From assembly GCA_023954815.1 (NCBI GenBank), contig JAGSHB010000014.1:1-60424 (forward strand): DNA of 60,424 nt, written 5' to 3'. The position numbers and the translations under genes were made by a program. The notes beneath the pieces are model-generated. The model saw only the letters and a program-made list of their open reading frames with translations, had not been told where the DNA came from and ran no database searches. Each line of letters opens with the position of its first letter. Within the stretch, counting starts at the first letter, position 1. Positions 45,094 through 52,743 of the stretch are shown in pieces. This DNA comes from Myxococcales bacterium (GTDB lineage Bacteria; Myxococcota_A; UBA9042).

Positions 45094-45137
45094 CGGCGTG
45101 CGCGGGCATTCATTTTAATTACGAAGCACACCGCTAG
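45090..45137. repeat. Palindromic element, copy 3 (diverged), containing the ruvX stop codon
   Basis: TAGCGGCGTGC (45091-45101) pairs with GCACACCGCTA (45126-45136) with a single G-T wobble. The loop is 24 bases and AT-rich, unlike the flanks. Ends and inner GTGC...GCAC spacing follow copies 1 and 2 but the loop has diverged, so membership of the family is less certain. As in copy 2, the element starts with the stop codon of the upstream gene. Confidence 0.45.
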
Positions 45138-45239
45138 CGACTCGTGGCCAATCACACGGGACAAGCTGTACCCTGTTGGGACACGACCGGTTCGAGCCCT
45201 GCGATAGCGCGCTAGCCGGTGTTGGATGAGGAGACGGCA

Positions 45240-46085
45240 ATGGCCATCGGCAGTCAGCAAGATCAGCAACGTAAGAAGATGCTCGCCGCCCTGAGTCGAT
45301 CGGGCGCGCTGCAGGGCAACAAGAAACAGATGACCCACGCGATGGGGTACCGCAAGGGCAAGCAGGCGGTAGCGCCCGATAGCAATCGCCCCAACATGAC
45401 GACGTCGCCGGACACCTTCGCCAAATGGGCCCAGACAGCGCTGCGGGGCATGCTCGGGATCACACTCAAGATCGACGGCAACATCGGCCCGGTCACGCGA
45501 GCGGCGATCAAACAGTTCCAACGTAGGGAAGGCCTCACCGCCCATGGCTACCTCGACGAGCGCACCATCCAAGCCATCGAGCTACGCACAGGCGTCAAAG
45601 CGCCGCGCGGTTTCTCGCACGAGGCGGTGCCGCACCTGCTCCTCGTTCCACGGCGAGGGCTGTGGCGACCCGGTAAAAACAAGCCGAAAAACAAGGCAAA
45701 GGCCGGGAAAGATGGCGCCAAAGACGCCGCCCAGCCAGACGCTGAGGTGTCGCCCATGGCTGCAGCTGGAGAGCAAGCGGCCGAAAAAGCGGCCGCGCAG
45801 CCGGCCAAAGCGGGACTGCTGCAAGACGAGGCGATGAGTGCGGTGGCCGAGCAAGCGTTCGCAAACGACTTTGCCCAGCTCGCCGCCGACCGGCTCGGGC
45901 GGGAGGACTGGCAACAGGTGCAGACACAGATGGGGGCGTGGTGGAAGGCACAGTCGGCCCTACCAGCCCAAGAGCAGGAAAGATGGGTGCAGCTCGCCTC
46001 AGACGAAGCCCGGGCACGAGACGAACGATCGTCGAGCAGGCTCCGCCGCAGATGGTGGTCGCAGCATGTCGATGGGGATAGCTAA
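45240..46085 (+). CDS. Peptidoglycan-binding-domain protein
   Basis: A protein of 281 aa from the ATG at 45240 with GAGGAG upstream. Residues about 50-115 are a PG_binding_1 fold (GMLGITLKIDGNIGPVTRAA, IKQFQRREGL, GYLDERTIQAIE). No signal peptide is seen, which is unusual for a cell-wall binding protein; it may be exported another way or act as a toxin or effector-like cargo. The rest is Lys/Ala-rich linker and a helical C-terminus. Coupled to the next gene by TAATG. Confidence 0.8.
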   Translation: MAIGSQQDQQRKKMLAALSRSGALQGNKKQMTHAMGYRKGKQAVAPDSNRPNMTTSPDTFAKWAQTALRGMLGITLKIDGNIGPVTRAAIKQFQRREGLTAHGYLDERTIQAIELRTGVKAPRGFSHEAVPHLLLVPRRGLWRPGKNKPKNKAKAGKDGAKDAAQPDAEVSPMAAAGEQAAEKAAAQPAKAGLLQDEAMSAVAEQAFANDFAQLAADRLGREDWQQVQTQMGAWWKAQSALPAQEQERWVQLASDEARARDERSSSRLRRRWWSQHVDGDS

Positions 46086-46798
46086 TGGCGAAGACTCGGC
46101 TCTCCCATCGGGCGCTATTCTGGCACCGGGTTCTGATGGCGCACTGCCTCGTGATTTTTACCGTCCTCTCTGCCTTCGGTTGCGGCCGCTCACAGCGCCA
46201 AGCTGCTGAGCCGATGGCGGTGTCCGATGGCTCCGAAGCGGACGTGCCTCCTGAGGCAGACGCGCCGCTGCCCGCTGACAGCCAAGCGCCGAAAGAAGTC
46301 GTAGGTGGGGGCGATAAACCGGCGGCCGCGGGTTTGTGGGTCGTCGACGCCCAGGGCACCAAAGTCGGCTTGCTGATTCAGCGGGGACATCCATTCCAAA
46401 CCCAAGATGGCCAAATCGACATCTTGCGGGACGGCGTCTTGGTCTACTCGATGACAGATCAGGTGTTTTTTGGCGTCGAGATGAACTCCGGAAAGGTCTT
46501 GGTACCCAGGCTCGGCATCGCAGATCCGCAGTGCAGCGTGCCGTCGGTGGCGGGGTACTATGCGAAAGGCACGGAGACGTCGGGGATGAACTACGCCTTC
46601 GTCTACGCGGGCAAGTGGTGGCGGATCAAAGCCGGACAGCCCACCGAATTGGTGCAGTGCGCAGGCGTAACCAAGCAAGGTGCGACCCCGACATGCGTGC
46701 TACACAGCGGCACATGTCGCGGTTTTCCGGTAGAAAAGCTACCGAGCCCGACGCTGCCCAAAGTGTTTGCCGCGCCGCTGCACTTCACCGTTCTGTAG
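46085..46798 (+). CDS. Lipoprotein of unknown function
   Basis: A protein of 237 aa with lipobox SAFGC and a Pro/Ala/acidic linker to about residue 80. The mature domain is beta-rich (GLWVVDAQGTKVGLLIQRG, VLVYSMTDQVFFGVEMNSGK, KWWRIKAGQPTELVQCAG) with paired cysteines near the end. It resembles the hypothetical tail-fibre-like lipoprotein domains found in many deltaproteobacteria, but no family is assigned. ATG overlaps the stop of the peptidoglycan-binding gene. Confidence 0.7.
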   Translation: MAKTRLSHRALFWHRVLMAHCLVIFTVLSAFGCGRSQRQAAEPMAVSDGSEADVPPEADAPLPADSQAPKEVVGGGDKPAAAGLWVVDAQGTKVGLLIQRGHPFQTQDGQIDILRDGVLVYSMTDQVFFGVEMNSGKVLVPRLGIADPQCSVPSVAGYYAKGTETSGMNYAFVYAGKWWRIKAGQPTELVQCAGVTKQGATPTCVLHSGTCRGFPVEKLPSPTLPKVFAAPLHFTVL

Positions 46799-46946
46799 CG
46801 TCCCGTTCGTAGCAGGCAAACAGAATGACTGATCACAATAGCCGATGATGCGAACCGCGGGTATCACCGCGCAACGGTGTCGATCAACCTGTGCTGTCTC
46901 GTAGTTCAGCGCTGTAGGGCAACACCGGCAATCCCGGCGCGGACGC

Positions 46947-47621
46947 CTACTTCTTCTTTTTTCCGAGGCGCTTGAAGCGGTCAGGCGCGCCGTCGCCCGT
47001 CGTGTCGTAGCCGATCTTCGTGATCTTGCCACGGGTGTAGTACTCCCACACATCGATGCCGCCGTCGCCGTTGGTGTCGCGACGTTTTTCGACGAGGCGA
47101 TTGACCGCCTTTCCGTCTTCGGTCTTGGTCAGCTGGTAGTAGCGCCACGTGTCGGTGCGCCCATCGAAGCCGAGATCGAGTTCGACCAACGAAATGTAGC
47201 CGCCTTTGTAGTGCCGAGTCGTGTCGACGCGGCCGTCGAAGTCGAGATCCATCTCGGCCCGAATCAGCGCCTCTTTGCCACTCTCACCGGCGTAGTACTG
47301 CACGATGTCGATCTTCTGATCGAAGTTGACGTCCATCTCTTTGCGGATGAGCACCTTCTTCATGTCCTCAGTCTTGCCGCTCGCCGGTACTTGGCCGACC
47401 ACGCGATAGAACTTGTAGACGTCGGGGCGCTTGTCGTTGTTGATATCGATGCGCTCGATCGCGGTGTTGCCGTCCACTTCAAACTGCACGCGTTGCGCAG
47501 CAGCCGGGGCCGCAGCCTTGGCCTTGGGCGTCTTCTTGGTCTGTTCAGCTGGTGAGCCGCAGCCGACCGACAGCACCAGGCAAATGAGAGCTGCGACAAC
47601 AGAGGAAAGATCGTTGGTCAT
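46947..47621 (-). CDS. Lipoprotein with repeated DxNxD/DxDxDGRxD calcium-type motifs
   Basis: A protein of 224 aa from the ATG at 47621 (GAGG at six bases). Lipobox SVGC. The mature part is six repeated units of about 25-30 residues, each with a calcium-loop-like acidic motif: DINNDKRPDVYKFY, DVNFDQKIDIVQYY, DLDFDGRVDTTRHY, DLGFDGRTDTWRYY, DTNGDGGIDVWEYY and DTTGDGAPDRFKR. The loops match dockerin/EF-hand-type ligand spacing (D-x-D/N-x-D/G). Likely calcium-stabilised surface protein. The divergent partner begins 399 bp away. Confidence 0.8.
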   Translation of the reverse strand: MTNDLSSVVAALICLVLSVGCGSPAEQTKKTPKAKAAAPAAAQRVQFEVDGNTAIERIDINNDKRPDVYKFYRVVGQVPASGKTEDMKKVLIRKEMDVNFDQKIDIVQYYAGESGKEALIRAEMDLDFDGRVDTTRHYKGGYISLVELDLGFDGRTDTWRYYQLTKTEDGKAVNRLVEKRRDTNGDGGIDVWEYYTRGKITKIGYDTTGDGAPDRFKRLGKKKK

Positions 47622-48020
47622 GGACGGCCTCGAATGACTGCGCGACACACAAGCGGGGTGCCAGTCTGATCACGCGCGCGGAAAATCTTGCGCGGTGACA
47701 TTTTGCGGGCCCGGCGGTGTGGGGTCAAGCGAATGAGCAGCGACTTGTGTCGACAGCGATCGTAGGGAACGCTGATGCTTGTCAAAAATGAGGCACCGCG
47801 AGCGTCGAAGGCGTGCAGTAGTCCATTCAGCCCTGGCACTTGAAGAGATGTGGTGGCCACCGGCGCGGCCCTTCGACTGGCGACCGTTCTGGGTCCAACC
47901 GAAAAAAAGAGGCGGCATGCGGGAATTGCTGCACCCTAGTCGGTGGTTGCGTTGACATGCCCTTGGCGGATACGGATCATGCCGCCCCGCCACCTGGCGG
48001 CCGTTTGGAGGCGAGACGAT
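47622..48020. other. 399-bp divergent intergenic region
   Basis: Between two divergent lipoprotein genes (47621 minus, 48021 plus). No open frame in it has a credible ribosome binding site or family match. It contains a strong promoter candidate at 47952-47980 for the plus gene; otherwise nothing recognisable. Confidence 0.5.
47952..47980 (+). promoter_or_regulatory. Candidate sigma-70 promoter
   Basis: TTGACA (47952-47957), a perfect -35, is followed after exactly 17 bases by GATCAT (47975-47980), a fair -10. Transcription would start near 47987, giving a leader of about 33 nt before the ATG at 48021. Confidence 0.55.
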
Positions 48021-49094
48021 ATGAGACGATGGTGGCTGATCGGCCTTTTGGCCCTCGCCCTGAGCGTGACCGCATGTGGCAAAGACGAGGACTCCAAGGA
48101 GGCCGTCGTCGCGAAAAAACCGCATAAGAAGCGGAAAAAACGCCGTAAGCGGAAGAAGAAGCGTCTGGCCAAGAAGGCGGGTGACAAGGGCAAGGCTGGC
48201 GACAAGGCCAAGGCGGATGACACCCCCGGCAAGACGGGCGGCGACAAGGAAAAGGTCGCCGACGCGCCCAAGGTCAAAGCTGGCGCAGGAAAGGCCCCCG
48301 GGAAGATCGCGCCTGCAGCCGAGACTGAGGCTGCTGCGAAAGCCGTGGCCCCGCCGCGTCCGGGTGACGCCCCTGACAAGGCTGCGGTGGAGGCGGACGC
48401 TGCCAAAGCCCTGCGTGAGGCCCGCGCGGCCCACGACAAGGCCACAGAGGCCGAAGCTGCCAAGGCGGCACGCGTCGCCGAGGCTGCGACGGAGCCTCCC
48501 GTACCGGCTGCCAAGACGGCCCCCGCTGCGCCAGCGCCCGTCGCTGCGGAGGCAGGGGCAGGGGCAGCGAAGACCGCAGCAGCGAAGGCGGCTGAAGCTG
48601 CCAATGCCGCGTCCAAGGCGGCTGAGCAGGAGGCTGCGGCGCGCCAAGCGGCAGCGCAACGTGGACGGGTCCCCCCGCCTACCCTCGACATCACCGGCTA
48701 CCTCTCGTCGGGTGATCTTGAGCGCGTCTTCAAAAAGAAATGGAAGTTCGAATTGGAAGATCTGGCCGGAATCAAGCCGGATAAGGGCTACAACGCCTTG
48801 TATTTCACCCAGGGCAAGCGTCGGAAATTCGGTGTCTCGGTGCAGGTGTGGCGCGATCTCAACCTGATCGACAGCCGCACCCGCTTCAACACGATGAAAA
48901 ACACGTACACGGACGTGGTCGCGACGAAGAAGGTGGCTGAACAGGGATTTCGCGCCTACTACGGCGGCATCGTTACGCTCGTCTTCGTCGACCCACGGCG
49001 CCCACTGCTTGCCGCTGTGAGTTGCTCGACGCGTATCTGCAACGCTGACGCGCTCATCGAGTTGAGCCGACGCGTGAAAGAGCGGCTGCGCTAA
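48021..49094 (+). CDS. Lipoprotein with polycationic tract and Ala-rich helix, beta C-terminal domain
   Basis: A protein of 357 aa from the ATG at 48021 (GGAG upstream). Lipobox SVTAC at about residue 20. A stretch of roughly 40 residues rich in Lys/Arg follows at once (KKRKKRRKRKKKRLAKKAG), then a Lys/Ala/Glu region of about 150 residues that should form a long helix or disordered rod, and a folded domain of about 130 residues (TLDITGYLSSGDLERVF, FELEDLAGIKPDKGYN, TLVFVDPRRPLLAAVSCSTR). The positive tract next to the lipid anchor could hold the protein against phospholipid or polysaccharide. Family not recognised. Confidence 0.75.
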   Translation: MRRWWLIGLLALALSVTACGKDEDSKEAVVAKKPHKKRKKRRKRKKKRLAKKAGDKGKAGDKAKADDTPGKTGGDKEKVADAPKVKAGAGKAPGKIAPAAETEAAAKAVAPPRPGDAPDKAAVEADAAKALREARAAHDKATEAEAAKAARVAEAATEPPVPAAKTAPAAPAPVAAEAGAGAAKTAAAKAAEAANAASKAAEQEAAARQAAAQRGRVPPPTLDITGYLSSGDLERVFKKKWKFELEDLAGIKPDKGYNALYFTQGKRRKFGVSVQVWRDLNLIDSRTRFNTMKNTYTDVVATKKVAEQGFRAYYGGIVTLVFVDPRRPLLAAVSCSTRICNADALIELSRRVKERLR

Positions 49095-49199
49095 TTACGC
49101 TCTTCGCAGCGGCGATCGCCGCCTATGCTGACGACGCCTTAGCTTTCCCCTACACGGCTGCAGGATACGGAACTGTTCGGCGCACGGCTGGCTGATGGA

Positions 49200-49973
49200 T
49201 TAGCCCGCGGGCGAGTCGCCCCGTGCCACGACCACTTGCGCTGAGCGCAGGAGCTTGCCTTCCAGCAGATAGCCACGACCGACCTGTCGCAGGACTGTGC
49301 CGGACGCCACCTCGTCGCTTGCCTCTTCCGCGATAGCGTCATGAACCGCGGGATCGAAGCGCTGCCCCGTCGCGTCGAACGCAATGACCTGAGAGGTCTG
49401 CAGTGCGCGCTCGAAGTTCGTACACAAGATCTGCAGGCCCTCACGACTCGCCAACGGCAGATCGGTCTGCTCCAACATGGTGCGCGCCACGGTATCGAGC
49501 GAATCGAGCGCCGGCAGGAAGCCGCGCACCAGCTGCCGCCGCAGCCTGCCAGGAAGCTCCAACTCCTGACGAGCGAGCCGCCGCTGGGCTTCCTCAAGCT
49601 GCTCAACCATGCGATGAAAACGTGTGCGGGTGGCTTTCAGATCCCCCCGCACCTCATCGAGCTGGCGACGCAAGCGTTTGCTGGTCCCCTGTTCGTCTTC
49701 ATATTGGCGGGTGAGATCGGCGTAGCGCTGCCGCAAGGCGCGCAGCGCCGGATCTTCTTGTTCCGGTGGCCTGCGACTCGCTTGCTCCGCTGGCAGCCCG
49801 CGAATATCAGGCCCGACGTGCTCTCCAGACTCACGCTGGACAGACTCCACCGTCTCCCGAATCTCGTCTCGCTCGGCGATCTTGTCTTTCTTGTCTGCGT
49901 GATCTTGGGCATCAGCCAAGGCAGCAGCCAGGGCGTCGCTCAGGCCAGCAGAAGGATCAGCGGGTGTATTCAT
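49200..49973 (-). CDS. grpE: GrpE nucleotide exchange factor
   Basis: A protein of 257 aa. A long N-terminal coiled coil (about 60-130; QLEEAQRRLARQELEL) is followed by the GrpE head (FLPALDSLDTVARTML, GLQILCTNFERALQ, FDPAVHDAIAEEASDE, GTVLRQVGRGYLLEGKLLRSAQVVV). It releases ADP from DnaK. Longer at the N-terminus than the usual 190-200 aa. No dnaK or dnaJ lies beside it. It is 41 bp after the cyclase gene. Confidence 0.9.
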   Translation of the reverse strand: MNTPADPSAGLSDALAAALADAQDHADKKDKIAERDEIRETVESVQRESGEHVGPDIRGLPAEQASRRPPEQEDPALRALRQRYADLTRQYEDEQGTSKRLRRQLDEVRGDLKATRTRFHRMVEQLEEAQRRLARQELELPGRLRRQLVRGFLPALDSLDTVARTMLEQTDLPLASREGLQILCTNFERALQTSQVIAFDATGQRFDPAVHDAIAEEASDEVASGTVLRQVGRGYLLEGKLLRSAQVVVARGDSPAG

Positions 49974-50014
49974 CGTAGTTCGCTCACGTGCAGGCAGTTC
50001 GCAACAGCTACGGG

Positions 50015-50908
50015 CTATCCCACGACTTGATTGCGACCGGCGTTCTTGGCGCGATACAGATTCTCATCAGCCTTTAGCAGCAAGGCTTCCGGGCGCGTCA
50101 TCGATTCGTCAGCCAAGGCAAACCCAACGCTGACCGTCACGTCGACCTTGTTGCCTTCAAACTCGAAAACGTGCTCTTGCACCAAAATTCGAAAGTCTTC
50201 TGCGAAGCTACGTGCGCCAGCCTCATCGACCTCGGGCAACACCGCGCAGAACTCCTCCCCGCCGTAGCGAGCGAAGAGCTCCTCGTGACGAATCCGCGCC
50301 TTGGCCAACTTAGCGACCTCACGCAGCACATAGTCGCCCATGAGATGGCCAAAATCGTCGTTAACGGCCTTGAAATGGTCCAAGTCGCACATCACCACGG
50401 CCAAACCACGCTGGTAGCGCCGCGCCCGCGAGAACTCGCGATCGAGGAAGTCGGTCAGCGCGCGCTTATTGGGCACCTGGGTCAGTCCGTCCTCGATGGT
50501 GAGGCGGTAGATCTCTTCGTGATAGGCGACCTCGATGTTGTCACCCGAGAGGTACTTGAAGATGGCCTCGCCAATCTGGATGTAGTCGCTGCTGCGCAGA
50601 TCCGCCTTTTCCTGCACCAGTACCTCGTTGAGGTAGGTGCCATTGGTCGAAAAATTGTCGACGATGCGATGGCCGATGTCGGTCGACTCAATTTTCGCAT
50701 GCCGGCGGGAGACACTGTCGCTCTCGAGCACAATGTCGTTGCCCTCATCCCGGCCGATGGAAAACTCTGCTTCGCCAAGCTCTAGCCGGCTTCCCATCTG
50801 GGGACCACGCAGCTGGACGAGGCACGCATTGCGGGATGCACCCCGTGCCGCAATCTCGCGGACTGAGGTAATTCGGGTCTCTGCGTCGAGGTGGTCTGTT
50901 CGGGCCAT
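50015..50908 (-). CDS. FHA-GGDEF diguanylate cyclase
   Basis: A protein of 297 aa from the ATG at 50908. The FHA domain (about 30-120) has FSIGRDEGNDIV, SVSRRHAKI and STNGTYLNE, so it should bind phosphothreonine. The GGDEF domain (about 135-297) has CDLDHFKAVND and the active-site loop GGEEF (216-220), so cyclic-di-GMP synthesis is expected; no RxxD inhibitory site is obvious. The FHA module may link it to Ser/Thr kinases such as the one at 38846 (inference). Confidence 0.92.
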   Translation of the reverse strand: MARTDHLDAETRITSVREIAARGASRNACLVQLRGPQMGSRLELGEAEFSIGRDEGNDIVLESDSVSRRHAKIESTDIGHRIVDNFSTNGTYLNEVLVQEKADLRSSDYIQIGEAIFKYLSGDNIEVAYHEEIYRLTIEDGLTQVPNKRALTDFLDREFSRARRYQRGLAVVMCDLDHFKAVNDDFGHLMGDYVLREVAKLAKARIRHEELFARYGGEEFCAVLPEVDEAGARSFAEDFRILVQEHVFEFEGNKVDVTVSVGFALADESMTRPEALLLKADENLYRAKNAGRNQVVG

Positions 50909-51044
50909 GCCGTTGGATGATCTCCGGAGAATTTGTGCTCGCCGAAGGTAGCTTGCCCATGCGCTCAATTCAACAGGATGGCCCGCAACATCGGCTTTTT
51001 CGCGTGAAGTCAGCGTGCGATGATGTTCGGGCAATCAGGTCACA

Positions 51045-52133
51045 TCAACGGGTATATTCACGTACGTAGCGAACCAATACGTCGACGTAGCTCGGCACCT
51101 GCGGGCAGTGAATGCCGCCCTCTTCAAGTAGTTCATGGGCAGCCGAGTCATCGAAACGCAAGGCGCTGTCGAACCACTCCAGGAATGTTCGCTCGTGAGG
51201 AACCAGTCGCCGTAGCCCAGGTGCGCTTAGAATCAACCGTGCGACATTGTTGGGCAAGAACAAGGTCGGGCGCGGCCTGCCAGCGGCGTCAGCCACCGCA
51301 TTGTAAAACTGATGTGCGGTGAGCGGCGCTGGGTCAACAAGGTGAAATGTACGGCCGACGGCGGCGGGGTGTCGCGTGAGATAGGCGGCGGCTTTCACCA
51401 CAAAATCAGCCGGTACAACGTTGAGTGGCAGACGCCCCTGGCCCGGCAAGGGGACCGGGGTATGAGCCGGCGCGTTGATGATGGCGTTGATCAACAGGTA
51501 AGGCCCGTCGAATCTTTGCACCTCACCGGTCTCACTATCGCCAACAATGACGGAGGGGCGCACGACGGTGATTGGTAGCTTGTCCATCACACTGCGCGCA
51601 AGGTCCTCGGCCTCAGCCTTGCTGCGTTCGTAGCCGTTACGGAAGGTCTGGCCCACCATAAGCTCATCTTCCAACGCGACACCATCACGACCACCAGCGA
51701 CAAAGGCGGTCGACCAATGGCAGATGCGCTGAAGACGCTTCATTCCCAAAGCGAGCTCAAGAACCTCGCGGAGCCCTTCGACGTTAACCCGCCGCATCTT
51801 GTCGGACGAAATACCCAGGTACTGCACTGCCGCGAGATGGTGAACCTCTTCCACCTCGCCGTGGAGATGGCGGACTTCTTTGCCGGAAAGACCCAGGTCC
51901 AACTCGAGGATATCGCCCTGCATCACTAGGGCTTCACCGCCCTGCAGACCGTCATTTTCATTCACGTCAGCGACGAACGCATCCGCTTCTGTCTTGAATT
52001 TCTCGCGATGCAGCACGATGACACGGTCGCCGCCGCAGACCAGCTCACGGACCAGTCGGCGAGCCACATAGATCGGAAACCCGGTGACGAGCACACACTT
52101 CGGCCCGTCAGGGTTTCGCTTCGGGTCCGTCAT
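51045..52133 (-). CDS. SDR-type NAD(P)-dependent reductase, acyl-CoA reductase-like (NAD_binding_4)
   Basis: A protein of 362 aa with AGGAGG before the ATG. Rossmann fold of extended SDR type (VLVTGFPIYVARRLVREL), active-site YxxxK in YERSK, and segments typical of the fatty acyl-CoA reductase/NAD_binding_4 group (VEEVHHLAAVQYL, RVNVEGLREVLELAL, VVRPSVIVGDSETGEVQRFD). It overlaps coaE by 26 bp, so the two are co-transcribed. Substrate unknown; lipid metabolism is plausible. Confidence 0.85.
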   Translation of the reverse strand: MTDPKRNPDGPKCVLVTGFPIYVARRLVRELVCGGDRVIVLHREKFKTEADAFVADVNENDGLQGGEALVMQGDILELDLGLSGKEVRHLHGEVEEVHHLAAVQYLGISSDKMRRVNVEGLREVLELALGMKRLQRICHWSTAFVAGGRDGVALEDELMVGQTFRNGYERSKAEAEDLARSVMDKLPITVVRPSVIVGDSETGEVQRFDGPYLLINAIINAPAHTPVPLPGQGRLPLNVVPADFVVKAAAYLTRHPAAVGRTFHLVDPAPLTAHQFYNAVADAAGRPRPTLFLPNNVARLILSAPGLRRLVPHERTFLEWFDSALRFDDSAAHELLEEGGIHCPQVPSYVDVLVRYVREYTR

Positions 52134-52740
52134 CGGTGGCCTCCTGAGAAGTCAGCGTCGTCCACAGCGTGGTCACTTGCTGCTCAAGCTCTTGCAGGCC
52201 GGTCCGGTTGTCAATCGCGTGGTCGGCCACAGCGAGACGCTCTGCGTCGGTAGCTTGGGCGGCGAGGCGTTGATTTGCCGCCACCTCGGTCATGCCATCG
52301 CGCGCCATCATCCGTTGGCGTTGTAGCGCCGGACCGCAATGCACCACAATCACGTCATCGCATCGAAGGTGAAGGCTCATCTCCACAAGCAGGGCCGCAT
52401 CGATGACAACGAGGGCATCCCCGCGTGTCACGGCGGCGCTGATTTGCTGGTCAATCTCGGTGCGAATGAGGGGATGGAGGAGCTGTTCCAGCGCTTTGAG
52501 TGCCGCGGGATCAGCGAAAACCAGCGCGCCGAGCTTCTTTCGGTCCAGGCCACCATCTGGCAAGCGCAAGTCGTGACCAAAGCGGTCAAGCACCGCCGAG
52601 AGCCCGCTGGAGCCTGACGCCACAACATCGCGCGCGACCTGATCGGCATCGACAATCGTCGCGCCGTGCCGTGCCAAGAGCCGGCTGACAGTGGATTTTC
52701 CGGAAGCGATCCCGCCGGTGAGGCCCACGACCCGAGTCAT
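52108..52740 (-). CDS. coaE: Dephospho-CoA kinase
   Basis: A protein of 210 aa with P-loop GGIASGKST (9-17) and the acid loop DADQVARDVV, followed by HPLIRTEID and VVIDAALLVEM. It catalyses the last step of coenzyme A synthesis. It starts 3 bp after the stop of the FHA/TonB gene at 52744, in the same direction. Confidence 0.95.
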   Translation of the reverse strand: MTRVVGLTGGIASGKSTVSRLLARHGATIVDADQVARDVVASGSSGLSAVLDRFGHDLRLPDGGLDRKKLGALVFADPAALKALEQLLHPLIRTEIDQQISAAVTRGDALVVIDAALLVEMSLHLRCDDVIVVHCGPALQRQRMMARDGMTEVAANQRLAAQATDAERLAVADHAIDNRTGLQELEQQVTTLWTTLTSQEATDDGPEAKP

Positions 52741-52743
52741 CGG

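Noticed and set aside
49109-49122. 14-bp palindrome GCGGCGATCGCCGC between convergent genes
   Set aside because: Considered as a terminator or binding site, but the loop is absent and there is no T-run; GC-rich palindromes of this size are common in such DNA.
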